Shown one piece after another: positions 8,676 through 17,469 of a stretch of 45,878 nt of DNA. Position 1 is the first letter of the stretch. Each line of letters begins with the position of its first letter. The stretch is from the NCBI RefSeq assembly GCF_000612585.1, contig NZ_JFCA01000053.1:1-45878 (forward strand), read 5' to 3'. The DNA is from Pseudomonas sp. CHM02 (GTDB taxonomy: Bacteria > Pseudomonadota > Gammaproteobacteria > Pseudomonadales > Pseudomonadaceae). The notes beneath the pieces are model-generated. The model had not been told where the DNA came from. It did no database searches and saw nothing but the letters and a program-made list of their open reading frames with translations. The position numbers and the translations under genes were made by a program.

Positions 8676-9068
8676 TCAGTGTCCTGCCGAGTAGATGGCG
8701 TGCGGGTCTTTGAGCACCGGCTCCACAACCTTCCATTCGCCGTTCTCGAACACGCGATAGAAGCAACTGTGACGACCGGTGTGGCAGGCGATGTCGCCGA
8801 TCTGCTCGACCTTGAGGATCACCACGTCGGCGTCGCAGTCGATGCGCATCTCGTGCAGGGTCTGCACATGCCCGGACTCTTCGCCCTTGCGCCACAGTTT
8901 GCCACGCGAGCGTGACCAGTAGATGGCGCGCTGCTCAGTGGCAGTGAGGCTCAGGGCCTCGCGGTTCATCCAGGCCATCATCAGCACGCGCCCGGTCTTG
9001 TAGTCCTGGGCAATGGCCGGCACCAGGCCGTCACTGTCCCACTTGATCTCGTCCAGCCAGTCTTTCAT
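8676..9068 (-). CDS. hisI: Phosphoribosyl-AMP cyclohydrolase HisI
   Basis: Third step of histidine synthesis: opens the purine ring of phosphoribosyl-AMP. Length is 130 aa, a stand-alone enzyme. Zinc and magnesium ligands are visible in RIDCDADVVILKV and in CHTGRHSCFYR; the YWSRSRGKLWRKGEESG block is also conserved. ATG 9068 follows a CCGGAGCC ribosome site. The true gene occupies only the first part of a much longer open frame that runs antiframe through ubiB; that extension is a shadow. It sits 41 bases after ubiB and just before hisE. Confidence 0.96.
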   Translation of the reverse strand: MKDWLDEIKWDSDGLVPAIAQDYKTGRVLMMAWMNREALSLTATEQRAIYWSRSRGKLWRKGEESGHVQTLHEMRIDCDADVVILKVEQIGDIACHTGRHSCFYRVFENGEWKVVEPVLKDPHAIYSAGH

Positions 9069-9109
9069 GTTCGGCTCCGGCAATTTGCGACAGTGTATAA
9101 CCGGATTGG

Positions 9110-10714
9110 CTATCGACGCACGATCAGATAAACACCCACGGCGACCATGATACCGGCCGGCCAGTGGCCCAGTTGGTTCAGCGGGCCACCAATGGCCAAC
9201 ATCACCCCGCCGACCAGGTGCGCGGCGCCCAGCAAGCGCAGGAACCAGTCGTCCTTGCGCTTGTGCCATGGCGGCGCCGGGTCCTTGGCGTGGGGCTGGG
9301 ACATGCGCTCGAGCAGGTCGCGGGTCATGTTGGCCAGGTGTGGCAGTTGCTCGAACTGGCTGTGCAGGTTGCCGATCAGGGTCTTCGGGCTGACCCGCTC
9401 GCGCATCCAGCGTTCGAGGAACGGCTGTGCGGTGTTCCACAGGTCGAGGTCCGGGTACAGCTGGCGACCCAGGCCTTCGATGTTGAGCAGGGTTTTCTGC
9501 AACAGCACCAGTTGCGGCTGCACTTCCATATTGAAGCGTCGCGCGGTCTGGAACAGGCGCATCAGCACCTGGCCGAAGGAAATATCTTTTAACGGTTTTT
9601 CGAAGATCGGCTCGCACACGGTGCGGATCGCCGCTTCGAATTCGTTGAGCTTGGTTTCTGCCGGCACCCAGCCCGAATCGATGTGCAACTGCGCCACACG
9701 GCGATAGTCGCGCTTGAAAAAGGCGAACAGGTTGCGCGCCAGGTAGTCCTGGTCTTCCGGGGTCAGGCTGCCGACGATGCCGCAGTCGATCGCGATGTAC
9801 TGCGGGCTCCACGGGTTGACCGTGCTGACGAAGATGTTGCCCGGGTGCATGTCGGCGTGGAAGAAACTGTCGCGGAACACCTGGGTGAAGAAGATCTCCA
9901 CGCCACGCTCGGCGAGCATCTTCATATCGGTGCGCTGGTCGGCCAGGGTCGCGAGGTCGGTGACCTGCACGCCGTAGATGCGCTCCATCACCAGCACTTT
10001 GGGGCGGCACCAGTCCCAATACACTTGCGGCACGTACAACAGTGGCGAGCCTTCGAAGTTGCGCTTGAGCTGGCTGGCATTCGCGGCTTCGCGCAGCAGG
10101 TCGAGTTCGTCGTAGATGGTTTTTTCGTAGTCGGCGACCACATCCACCGGGTGCAGCAGGCGTGCATCGGCAGAGAAACGCTCGGCAGCCCGGGCGAGAA
10201 TGAACAACCACGCCAGGTCCTGGCCGATGATCGGCTTGAGGCCCGGGCGGATCACCTTCACCACTACTTCTTCGCCGGTCTTGAGCTGCGCCGCGTGCAC
10301 CTGTGCGACGGAGGCCGAGGCCAGCGGGTCGACGTCGAAGCGGCTGAACACGTCGCTGATCTTCTTGCCCAGTTGTTCCTCGATGAGCTTCATCGATTGC
10401 TGGGAGTCGAATGGGGGCACGCGGTCCTGCAGCAGCATCAGCTCGTCGGCGATGTCCTCGGGCAACAGGTCGCGGCGGGTCGATAGGATCTGCCCGAACT
10501 TGATGAAGATCGGCCCCAGGTCCTGCAACGCCAGGCGCAGGCGTGCGCCGCGGCTCAACTCCAGCTTTTTGCGCGGGAACCAGCGCCACGGCAGTACATA
10601 ACGTACAGCGAGCAGGAACCACGGCAGGGGCAGGGCGAACAGCAGGTCATCGAGGCGGTAGCGGATTACGACGCGCTGGATACGAAACAGACGGCGGACG
10701 GCGAGCAGCTTCAT
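9110..10714 (-). CDS. ubiB: Ubiquinone biosynthesis kinase-like protein UbiB
   Basis: Membrane-associated atypical kinase/ATPase (ABC1/ADCK family) needed for aerobic ubiquinone synthesis. Length is 534 aa. The family KxGQ motif is seen in KFGQILSTRRDLLP, the Ala-rich loop in ASASVAQVHAA, and the catalytic loop and metal site in HADMHPGNIF and IDCG. The C-terminal hydrophobic segments (LGAAHLVGGVMLAIGG, AGIMVAVGVYLIV) anchor it in the membrane. It overlaps the ubiJ stop as ATGA, completing the ubiE-ubiJ-ubiB order. Confidence 0.97.
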   Translation of the reverse strand: MKLLAVRRLFRIQRVVIRYRLDDLLFALPLPWFLLAVRYVLPWRWFPRKKLELSRGARLRLALQDLGPIFIKFGQILSTRRDLLPEDIADELMLLQDRVPPFDSQQSMKLIEEQLGKKISDVFSRFDVDPLASASVAQVHAAQLKTGEEVVVKVIRPGLKPIIGQDLAWLFILARAAERFSADARLLHPVDVVADYEKTIYDELDLLREAANASQLKRNFEGSPLLYVPQVYWDWCRPKVLVMERIYGVQVTDLATLADQRTDMKMLAERGVEIFFTQVFRDSFFHADMHPGNIFVSTVNPWSPQYIAIDCGIVGSLTPEDQDYLARNLFAFFKRDYRRVAQLHIDSGWVPAETKLNEFEAAIRTVCEPIFEKPLKDISFGQVLMRLFQTARRFNMEVQPQLVLLQKTLLNIEGLGRQLYPDLDLWNTAQPFLERWMRERVSPKTLIGNLHSQFEQLPHLANMTRDLLERMSQPHAKDPAPPWHKRKDDWFLRLLGAAHLVGGVMLAIGGPLNQLGHWPAGIMVAVGVYLIVRR

Positions 10715-11334
10715 GCGTTATCGCTTGGATCAAGGGAACGGTTCAGGCGCTCGAAGCGTGCCTCGAGGCGTTCCAGGTCGATTTTGGCCTTGTCGAGTTC
10801 ACGAAAGCGCGCTTGCGCTTCCCGCTGCCCGACCAGGGTGCGCGATTCTTCGCTCAGGTATTCGGCGAGGTTCTGGTTGAGGCTGGCGAACCCCTGCTGG
10901 TACCAGCGCGAGCGGCTGCGCAGATGCCCGCTGATCAACTGGGTGGCCACTGGCCCGATCCAGCGCGACAGCTCGTATTCCCAGTCCAGCTCCAGGTCTT
11001 GCAGTACGGCGGCCAGGTCCATCAGTACCGAGCTGTCGCCTTCCAGCTCCACTTCGGCGCTGTGCAGGATGGCGGTCTTGTTGCGGCTCAGGGCCAGGTG
11101 CAACAGGCTCGACGCCGGCGCACGCAAGGTGCAGTCGGCTTCGGCGGCCCAGTCGCCCGCGAGCAGCAGGCCTTCATCGCTGGGCAGGATAAACAGCTGC
11201 AAGGCAGGGCTGCGGCAGTCGACGGCAATGATCTTGCCGTTCAAGTGCGCAAGCCGCGCGAGGGCGGTGCTGTCCAGGCGCAGTACACGGTTGAGGCCGT
11301 GTTCAACGCTGGCGAGAAGACCTTTGAGCAGCAT
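10711..11334 (-). CDS. ubiJ: Ubiquinone biosynthesis accessory factor UbiJ
   Basis: SCP2-type lipid-binding protein of the Ubi complex, 207 aa, thought to hold the hydrophobic intermediates in the soluble metabolon. An N-terminal SCP2 fold (about residues 15-115) is followed by a charged, coiled-coil C-terminus rich in Glu/Arg (EAQARFRELDKAKIDLERLEARFERL). It starts inside the ubiE stop (TGATG) and overlaps ubiB. The assignment rests on both the domain and the invariant position between ubiE and ubiB. Confidence 0.92.
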   Translation of the reverse strand: MLLKGLLASVEHGLNRVLRLDSTALARLAHLNGKIIAVDCRSPALQLFILPSDEGLLLAGDWAAEADCTLRAPASSLLHLALSRNKTAILHSAEVELEGDSSVLMDLAAVLQDLELDWEYELSRWIGPVATQLISGHLRSRSRWYQQGFASLNQNLAEYLSEESRTLVGQREAQARFRELDKAKIDLERLEARFERLNRSLDPSDNA

Positions 11335-12104
11335 CAGGGCTTGATGCCGCGATGCAGGGCAACGATGCCCGAGGTCATGTTGTGGTAGGTCACGCGGTCG
11401 AAGCCGGCTTCTACCATCATCGACTTCAGGGTTTCCTGGTCGGGGTGCATGCGGATCGATTCGGCCAGGTAGCGATAGCTGTCGGCGTCATTGGTGATCA
11501 GCTTGCCCATCAACGGCATGAAGGCGAAGGAGTAGGTGTCGTAGACCTTGGACATCAGCGCGTTGGTCGGCTTGGAGAACTCCAGCACCAACAGGCGGCC
11601 GCCCGGTTTGAGGACGCGCAGCATCGAGCGGATCGCGTCTTCCTTGTGGGTCACGTTGCGCAGGCCGAAGGCGATGGTCACGCAGTCGAAATGGTTGTCG
11701 GGGAACGGCAGCTTTTCAGCGTCGGCCTGGACGAATTCGATATTGCCCGCCACGCCCTTGTCGAGCAGGCGGTCACGGCCGACCTTGAGCATCGACCCGT
11801 TGATGTCCGCCAGGACCACCTGGCCGGTCGGGCCAACGAGCTTGGAGAACTTGGCCGCCAGGTCGCCCGTGCCACCGGCGATGTCCAGCACGCGGTTGCC
11901 GGTGCGAACACCCGACAGCTCGATGGTGAACCGCTTCCACAGGCGGTGCATGCCGCCCGACAGCACGTCGTTCATCAGGTCGTACTTGGCCGCTACGGAG
12001 TGGAACACCTCAGCGACTTTTTCCGCTTTCTGGCTTTCCGGGACGTTCTTGAAGCCGAAGTGAGTGGTGGGTTCGGCATCGCTGCCTTTGCGCTGATCAG
12101 TCAT
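11334..12104 (-). CDS. ubiE: Ubiquinone/menaquinone C-methyltransferase UbiE
   Basis: SAM-dependent C-methyltransferase of ubiquinone synthesis, 256 aa. The class I methyltransferase motif I is VLDIAGGTGDLA; the UbiE signatures YDLMNDVLSGGMHRLWKR and IAFGLRNVTHKEDAI are clear. The start at ATG 12104 (MTDQRKGSDAEPTTHFG) was preferred over ATG 12167, which would add a 21-residue non-conserved leader. It heads the nine-gene minus-strand run to rsmE; its promoter must lie in 12105-12248, but I could not pick one confidently. Confidence 0.96.
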   Translation of the reverse strand: MTDQRKGSDAEPTTHFGFKNVPESQKAEKVAEVFHSVAAKYDLMNDVLSGGMHRLWKRFTIELSGVRTGNRVLDIAGGTGDLAAKFSKLVGPTGQVVLADINGSMLKVGRDRLLDKGVAGNIEFVQADAEKLPFPDNHFDCVTIAFGLRNVTHKEDAIRSMLRVLKPGGRLLVLEFSKPTNALMSKVYDTYSFAFMPLMGKLITNDADSYRYLAESIRMHPDQETLKSMMVEAGFDRVTYHNMTSGIVALHRGIKP

Positions 12105-12248
12105 ATCGCTGTCACCAAAAGAGAATGCGGGACATGATAATCCCCAAGGCCTGCTTTGTCTTGGCAAGGCTGAAGGTAAGATGGGCGGTCACCGAGACCT
12201 TTTGCCGCATCGAAGGTATCCAAGTCCCTATAAAGAGGAGTCATTGCA

Positions 12249-12524
12249 ATGGCCCGTATAACCGTTGAGCGTGCACATTCCCTGGGTAAAGAAGGCGCAC
12301 GCGCAAAGGCCGACAAGTTGGCGCACAAACTCAAGGAGCAATATGGCCTGGAGCCGTCGTGGTCCGGCGATACCTTGAACCTCAAGCGTTCGGGGGTTAA
12401 GGGCACGGTATTAGTCGCTGACGATTCACTGCGCATTGATGTGGAACTGGGGCTGTTGATGTCGGCCATGAGTGGCACGATCAAATCCGAAATCGAGAAA
12501 GCCCTGGATAAGGCACTGGCGTGA
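12249..12524 (+). CDS. Polyhydroxyalkanoic acid system family protein
   Basis: Small protein of 91 aa resembling the family named for its link to PHA loci (PHA_gran_rgn type). It is basic and Lys/Ala-rich at the N-terminus (HSLGKEGARAKADKLAHKLKEQYG), followed by a beta-rich middle (GDTLNLKRSGVKGTVLVADD) and a helical end. The fold resembles small granule or lipid-associated proteins; the molecular role is not known to me. AAAGAGGAG lies 8 bases before ATG 12249. It precedes phaI and phaF on the same strand, which supports a PHA link. Confidence 0.8.
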   Translation: MARITVERAHSLGKEGARAKADKLAHKLKEQYGLEPSWSGDTLNLKRSGVKGTVLVADDSLRIDVELGLLMSAMSGTIKSEIEKALDKALA

Positions 12525-12629
12525 GCCAATTGTTCTTAGGGTGCCGATTCTAATTTTCCAGCCTACTTTGTGCCCAAGCCCTCAACTCCTGTGGGCCGTT
12601 CCTCCCCCCAATTCTGCGTGAGGTGCACC

Positions 12630-13052
12630 ATGGCCAAAGTTATCCTGAAGAAAAAAATCGACGCCCAGACCACTACCCTGAGCGACGTTAAATCCTACGC
12701 CCGCAAGATCTGGCTGGCGGGACTTGGTGCCTACGCCAAGGTTGGAAGCGAGGGCGGCGAGTACTTCAAAGAGCTGGTTAAGGCCGGTCAACATATTGAA
12801 AGTAAAGGCAAAAAAGTTGCAGTTGAACAAGTTGAGGCCGCCAACAGTCAGATTGACCAAGTAAAGAGTAATGTCTCCGCCGTCAAAGGTCTGGTAGAAG
12901 TTCAGCTGGATAAAGTTGAAAAAGCTTTTGATACTCGCGTTGCCAGTGCCTTGAATCGAATCGGCATTGCGTCTAAACATGACGTTGAGACACTCTCTGC
13001 TAAGCTCGAAGAGCTGACGACATTGCTAGAACGTGTCGCGCGTAAACACTAA
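12630..13052 (+). CDS. phaI: PHA granule phasin PhaI
   Basis: Granule-surface phasin that stabilises PHA inclusions, 140 aa. Mostly helical, with the phasin block SYARKIWLAGLGAYAKVGSEGGEYFKEL near the start, then a long coiled coil (about residues 50-100) and a C-terminal leucine-zipper-like helix (LSAKLEELTTLLERVA). The start at ATG 12630, preceded by GTGAGGTG, gives MAKVILKKK; the earlier ATG-like opening at 12570 has no conserved leader. It is paralogous to the N-terminal half of phaF, which follows 12 bases later. Confidence 0.93.
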   Translation: MAKVILKKKIDAQTTTLSDVKSYARKIWLAGLGAYAKVGSEGGEYFKELVKAGQHIESKGKKVAVEQVEAANSQIDQVKSNVSAVKGLVEVQLDKVEKAFDTRVASALNRIGIASKHDVETLSAKLEELTTLLERVARKH

Positions 13053-13064
13053 GGAGACATCGGG

Positions 13065-14051
13065 ATGGCTGTTAAAAAGACTACTCAGAAAGAAGGCAGC
13101 TCGTGGGTCGGGGAAGTTGAAAAATATTCCCGTAAGATCTGGCTTGCTGGTTTAGGCGTGTACTCGAAGGTTAGCAGTGACGGCGGCAAGTACTTCGAGA
13201 CTTTGGTCAAGGACGGCGAGAAGGCCGAGAAGTTGACCAAAACCACGGTTGGTAAAAAAGTTGAAGCGGCCAAGGCAACTGCCGGTTCCGCCAAGTCGAG
13301 CATTTCTGACACTTGGGGCAAGTTGGAAGAAACTTTCGACAAGCGCCTTAACAGTGCCATTTCGCGACTGGGCGTGCCGAGCAAGGCTGAACTGAAAACG
13401 CTGCACAGCAAGGTCGATACCCTGACCAAGCAGATCGAAAAACTCACCGGCGCTAAAGTGGCTCCAGCGAAAACAGCAGCGGCCAAACCTGCTGCCAAGC
13501 CTGTCGCTAAAACCGCAGCTGCCAAACCGGCTGCCAAAACAGCAGCCAAGCCTCTGGTAAAAGCGGCCGCCAAGCCGGCTGCCAAACCAGCGGCCAAGGC
13601 GCCTGCCAAAGCTGCTGCTAAACCAGCCGCCAAGCCAGCCGCCAAAACTGCAGCTGCCAAGCCGGCCGCCAAACCTGCTGTTAAACCCGTCGCGGCTAAA
13701 GCGGCTGCCAAGCCTGCTGCTAAACCAGCGGCTAAACCCGCAGCCAAGCCAGCGGCCAAAACTGCAGCTGCAAAACCCGCTGCCAAACCGGCCGCTGCAA
13801 AACCTGCAGCCAAGCCGGCCGCCGCGAAACCGGCCGCCAAGCCCGCCGCGGCCAAGCCCGCGGCAAAACCAGCCGCTGCCAAGAAACCAGCGGTCGCGAA
13901 AAAGCCAGCAGCACCCAAGCCTGCTGTTGCGGCCAAGCCGGCAACTACCGCGCCAACCGCTTCCACAGCCAACTCGGTGTCCGCACCGACCCCTGCTGCT
14001 GTGACCCCGACTGCAACGCCGGCAACCCCGACGCCATCCAGTCAGTCCTGA
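13065..14051 (+). CDS. phaF: PHA granule phasin and nucleoid-binding protein PhaF
   Basis: Bifunctional phasin, 328 aa. Residues about 15-125 form the phasin domain (KYSRKIWLAGLGVYSKVSSDGGKYFETL). From about residue 135 to 300 the chain is an AAKPA-type repeat like histone H1, highly basic and disordered, known in P. putida PhaF to bind DNA and help share granules between daughter cells. An AAGGAG site overlaps the phaI stop, so translation is linked. The repeat DNA (about 13459-13920) is low in complexity and varies in length among strains. It ends at the bidirectional terminator facing phaD. Confidence 0.95.
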   Translation: MAVKKTTQKEGSSWVGEVEKYSRKIWLAGLGVYSKVSSDGGKYFETLVKDGEKAEKLTKTTVGKKVEAAKATAGSAKSSISDTWGKLEETFDKRLNSAISRLGVPSKAELKTLHSKVDTLTKQIEKLTGAKVAPAKTAAAKPAAKPVAKTAAAKPAAKTAAKPLVKAAAKPAAKPAAKAPAKAAAKPAAKPAAKTAAAKPAAKPAVKPVAAKAAAKPAAKPAAKPAAKPAAKTAAAKPAAKPAAAKPAAKPAAAKPAAKPAAAKPAAKPAAAKKPAVAKKPAAPKPAVAAKPATTAPTASTANSVSAPTPAAVTPTATPATPTPSSQS

Positions 14052-14064
14052 TTTTTCAGGGCAC

Positions 14065-14102
14065 AAAAAATGCCCGACCTGCAAAGGTCGGGCAGTTTTT
14101 TT
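14065..14102. terminator. Bidirectional terminator between phaF and phaD
   Basis: The hairpin TGCCCGACCT / AGGTCGGGCA (14071-14094) is flanked by an A-run (14065-14070) on the left and a T-run (14096-14102) on the right. It can therefore stop phaF transcription rightward and the phaC1ZC2D transcript leftward. The phaD stop codon lies inside the T-run. Confidence 0.9.
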
Positions 14103-14721
14103 ATGGGGTGTGATCGACGTACTTGAGCGCAAACCGCTCGGTTGCCTGCCGCGCCGGCGGTAGCAAGTGCGGCGCCACCAGCATCATGATCTGGTAGACG
14201 ACCACCTGCACCTCACCTTCGCGATCAAGAATCCGCTGGTAATCCAGGGAGAACAGCAGGGTCATGGTGATCTGCTCTACCAGTTGCCCCAACGCTTGAG
14301 TGCTGCTGAGCAGTTGCCCCGCCGCCTTCAGCCGTGCCAGCAACGACGCCAGGGTGCGCTTGAGCGCCGTCAGCAGGTTGCGAATGCCCTTGGCCAGCTT
14401 CGGCAAGCGCCCCGCCAGGTTCGACAGGTCCTGGAACAGAAACCGGTAATGCGCCATGCGCTCGACAATCAGGTGCAGGAACAGCCAGTAATCCTCGGCC
14501 TCCAGTTGTGCATCTGCCGGCGGGTCGAGCAGCGGCGCCAGCTCATTCTGGAAACGCTCGAATAGCCCGAGGACCAGCGGCTCCTTGCCATGGAAGTGGT
14601 AGTAAAGGTTGCCGGGGCTGATCCCCATTTCATTGGCCACCTCCATGGTCGACACGTTCGGTTCGCCCTTCTGGTTGAACAACTGCAGGGCACATTCAAG
14701 GATACGGTCGCGCGTCTTCAT
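14101..14721 (-). CDS. phaD: TetR-family regulator PhaD
   Basis: Regulator of the PHA genes, 206 aa. An N-terminal helix-turn-helix (about residues 5-50: TRDRILECALQLFNQKG, STMEVANEMGISPGNLYYHF) is followed by an all-helical ligand-binding domain. In P. putida, PhaD activates the phaC1 and phaI promoters and probably senses a fatty-acid-derived CoA thioester; that is family knowledge. It starts 27 bases after phaC2 and closes the phaC1-phaZ-phaC2-phaD unit. Confidence 0.93.
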   Translation of the reverse strand: MKTRDRILECALQLFNQKGEPNVSTMEVANEMGISPGNLYYHFHGKEPLVLGLFERFQNELAPLLDPPADAQLEAEDYWLFLHLIVERMAHYRFLFQDLSNLAGRLPKLAKGIRNLLTALKRTLASLLARLKAAGQLLSSTQALGQLVEQITMTLLFSLDYQRILDREGEVQVVVYQIMMLVAPHLLPPARQATERFALKYVDHTP

Positions 14722-14748
14722 CCAGTCTTCTTAATGTGATCGTTGAGC

Positions 14749-16431
14749 TCAACGCACGCGCACATAGGTGCCCGGCGCTGCTTCCATCGGTGGGTAATTC
14801 TGGTTGCCCAGGGCGGTGAGGGTTTCGCGTTGCACGCCCGAGCGCTGCTGGATCCACTCCAGCCACTGCGGCCACCAACTGCCTTCGACGTGATTGGCGT
14901 CGTAGTACCAGGCCCGTGGGTCGCTGCTCAGCTTGGGGTTTTCGACATAGTTGGCCTTAGGGTTGCCCGGCGGGTTGAGAATGCTCTGGATATGCCCGCT
15001 GTTGGACAGCACGAAGCGCCGATCGCCGCCGAGCAACTGGGTGGAGCGGTACACCGCGTCCCACGGCGTGATGTGGTCGTTGATGCCGGCCACGCTGAAG
15101 CTGTCCACCGTGACCTTCTGCAAGTCGATGGGCGTGCTGCACACCTCCAGTCCACCGGGGTGGCTCAGGGGGTTGTGCTTGAAGAAGTCCAGGAGGTCGC
15201 CATGCAGCGCGGCGGGCAGGCGTGTGTTGTCGTTGTTCCAGTACAGGATGTCGAAGGCCGGCGGTTCCTTGCCCAGCAGGTAGTTGTTGATCCAGTAGTT
15301 CCAGATCAGGTCATTGGGGCGCATCCAGGCGAACACCTTGGCCATGTCGCGGCCGTCGAGCACGCCTTGCTGGTAGGAGCGGCGCTTGGCGGCTTCCAGG
15401 GTCTGTTCGTCGGCGAACAGCGTGGCGGGGCTGTCGATCTGGCTGTCCAGCAGGCTCACCAGGTAACTGGCACTGGAGATGCGCCGCAACTGGCGCTTGG
15501 CTTGCAGGTGGCCTTGCAGCGCGGCGATGGTCAGGCCGCCGGCACAGGCGCCCATGAGGTTGACCTCACGGGCGCCGGTGATGGCCCGGCAGACGTTGAG
15601 CGCTTCTTCCAGCGCGGCAACGTAGGTGGAGAGGCCCCATTCGCGATGCCGCACATCCGGGTTGCGCCAGCTGACCATGAAGGTCTGCAGGCCGTTTTTC
15701 AGGGCGTACTGCACGAAGCTGTTGGCCGGGCTCAGGTCGAAAATATAGTACTTGTTGATCTGCGGCGGCACGATCAACAGCGGCTTGGCGTACTGTTTTT
15801 CGCTCATGGGCTTGTACTGGATCAGCTCCAGCAGCTCATTGCGAAACACCACTGAGCCAGGCGTTGTCGCGACCGTCCTACCGACCTCGAAGGCGTGCTT
15901 GCTGACCTGGCGCGGCAGGCCGTTGTTGTGCAGCAGATCTTCGAACAGGTTGCTGACGCCGCGTACCACGCTGTTGCCGCCGGAGTTGAGCAGCTCCTTG
16001 ATCGCCAACGGGTTGAGCAAGGTATTGGAAGGGGAGACGGCATCATTGAGCAGGGCGAAGGCGAAATGCGCACGGGCGCGGTCGTCGGCGCTCATCGAGC
16101 TGTCATCGATCCAGTGGCGCGTTTGTTTCTGCCAGCTCAGATAGGCTTGCAGGCTGCGGCGGTACAGCGGGTTGAGCGCCCAGGTAGGGTCGGTGAAGCG
16201 GCTGTCATTGGGGTTGGGCGCGTGTACCGTTTCACCCAGCAGCACGCGGCCCAGTTGGCCACCCAGGGCCAGGGCGTGGCGGGCGGTATGCAGGGGGTTG
16301 CGCAGACCGTGGGCGGCGACGCTGCGCAGGGTCGAGAGCAAATCCCGACCGCGCAGGCCGGTGATCGCATTTTGCGCATTGATGAACGCGGCAGGGGTGG
16401 GCGCCGGGTTCGTCACGGGTCTTTCTCGCAT
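14749..16431 (-). CDS. phaC2: Class II PHA synthase PhaC2
   Basis: Polymerises (R)-3-hydroxyacyl-CoA of medium chain length into PHA at the granule surface. Length is 560 aa. An alpha/beta hydrolase core carries the lipase-like box GACAGG with the catalytic Cys, an Asp in GINDHITPW and a His in NSGHIQSIL. ATG 16431 (MRERPVTNPAPTPAAF) was chosen because GGAG sits upstream; 16467 would add 12 residues. It is closely paralogous to PhaC1 across its whole length. The duplication flanking phaZ is characteristic of the genus. Confidence 0.96.
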   Translation of the reverse strand: MRERPVTNPAPTPAAFINAQNAITGLRGRDLLSTLRSVAAHGLRNPLHTARHALALGGQLGRVLLGETVHAPNPNDSRFTDPTWALNPLYRRSLQAYLSWQKQTRHWIDDSSMSADDRARAHFAFALLNDAVSPSNTLLNPLAIKELLNSGGNSVVRGVSNLFEDLLHNNGLPRQVSKHAFEVGRTVATTPGSVVFRNELLELIQYKPMSEKQYAKPLLIVPPQINKYYIFDLSPANSFVQYALKNGLQTFMVSWRNPDVRHREWGLSTYVAALEEALNVCRAITGAREVNLMGACAGGLTIAALQGHLQAKRQLRRISSASYLVSLLDSQIDSPATLFADEQTLEAAKRRSYQQGVLDGRDMAKVFAWMRPNDLIWNYWINNYLLGKEPPAFDILYWNNDNTRLPAALHGDLLDFFKHNPLSHPGGLEVCSTPIDLQKVTVDSFSVAGINDHITPWDAVYRSTQLLGGDRRFVLSNSGHIQSILNPPGNPKANYVENPKLSSDPRAWYYDANHVEGSWWPQWLEWIQQRSGVQRETLTALGNQNYPPMEAAPGTYVRVR

Positions 16432-16519
16432 GAGCCAACACTCCTTCGTCAAGCCATCAACAGGCACGCCAATTCAGAACCATAGTCGGTTCTCGGCAAG
16501 TTGCGCGGCGGTGTGGTCC

Positions 16520-17365
16520 TTACACCGCGGGTCGCGGGTGAATCACGGCCCGCAAGCGCTCCTCCTCGAGAAATTTCATGATGATCGGTGCCACGGCTTC
16601 GGCCCGGGTGATCAGGAACAAGTGACCGTCATCGATGATGTGCAGCTGTGCATTGGGGATTCGCCAGGCGAGCATGCGCATGTTGATCAGCGGGATCAGC
16701 GGGTCGTCGTCCCCCGCCAGTACCAGGGTGGGCTGGCGAATCTTGTGCAGCCAATGGATGCTGGTCCAGCCCAGCCCGGCGAATAACTGCCAGTAGTAGC
16801 CCAGCTTGCCGGCCGAGCGCACTTTGCTCGCGTGTTCGGCGGCCAGTTTCGAGTCGCGGCGGAACGAGCCGCCATAGATCATCGGTGCAATGCGCACCAC
16901 GTGGGACGGTTGGATGTAACGCCGTGGGCTGGCCATCAGCCACAGCACTTTCGGCTTGCCCGGCACCATCACCGCACCCGCCGCCGTGGCCGCGAGGATC
17001 AGCTTTTTACAGCGCTCCGGGTAGTCGTAGGCAAATTGCTGTGCCAACGCGCCGCCCCAGGACACGCCCACCGCATTCACCTGGCCATAGTCCAGGTAAT
17101 CGAGCATGCGTGCGGTGAGTTTGGCCAGGCCGGGAAAGCGGTATGGCCGGTTCGGTGTCGATGAACCGCCCACGCCGGGCACATCGAAGGCGATCACTTC
17201 CAGGTCCGGGTCCAGCGCCTGGACGAACGGAAACACCAGCTCAAGGTTGGCACCGATGCCATTGAAGATCAGCAACGGCGTCAAGTGAGGCTTGCCCGGG
17301 CGTACCGCCGTGCGGATGGTCTGGCCATCCAGGTCGATGGTACGGAAGATGAACGGTTGCGGCAT
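16520..17365 (-). CDS. phaZ: Intracellular PHA depolymerase PhaZ
   Basis: Hydrolyses stored medium-chain PHA at the granule to release 3-hydroxy acids. Length is 281 aa, an alpha/beta hydrolase. Catalytic Ser102 lies in GVSWGG; the Asp is in the GDDDPLIPL loop and the His in DDGHLFLIT, matching the known Ser-Asp-His triad of P. putida PhaZ. It lies between the two synthase genes, so synthesis and breakdown enzymes share a transcript, although a REP element separates it from phaC1. Confidence 0.95.
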   Translation of the reverse strand: MPQPFIFRTIDLDGQTIRTAVRPGKPHLTPLLIFNGIGANLELVFPFVQALDPDLEVIAFDVPGVGGSSTPNRPYRFPGLAKLTARMLDYLDYGQVNAVGVSWGGALAQQFAYDYPERCKKLILAATAAGAVMVPGKPKVLWLMASPRRYIQPSHVVRIAPMIYGGSFRRDSKLAAEHASKVRSAGKLGYYWQLFAGLGWTSIHWLHKIRQPTLVLAGDDDPLIPLINMRMLAWRIPNAQLHIIDDGHLFLITRAEAVAPIIMKFLEEERLRAVIHPRPAV

Positions 17366-17397
17366 GGGAAAGCCCTGTAGGTAATATCGATACCCTT

Positions 17398-17464
17398 TGT
17401 AGGAGCCGGCTTGCCGGCGATGGCGGTCTTGAGGGCCTCATCGCCGGCAAGCCGGGCTCCTACA
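17398..17464. repeat. REP doublet (family C) inside the pha unit
   Basis: TGTAGGAGCCGGCTTGCCGG is mirrored by CCGGCAAGCCGGGCTCCTACA across a short spacer. It fills the 104-base gap between phaC1 and phaZ and would fold into a strong hairpin in the transcript. Confidence 0.85.
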
Positions 17465-17469
17465 GTGGG

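Noticed and set aside
9069..10622. Upstream extension of hisI through ubiB
   Set aside because: The extension is Arg/Pro/Ala-rich and out of frame with ubiB, which is unambiguous; HisI is a 130-residue protein starting at 9068.
13085..13972. Minus-strand open frame of Ala/Gly/Leu repeats opposite phaF
   Set aside because: It is the complement of the AAKPA repeat and mimics membrane helices only because of the repeat composition.
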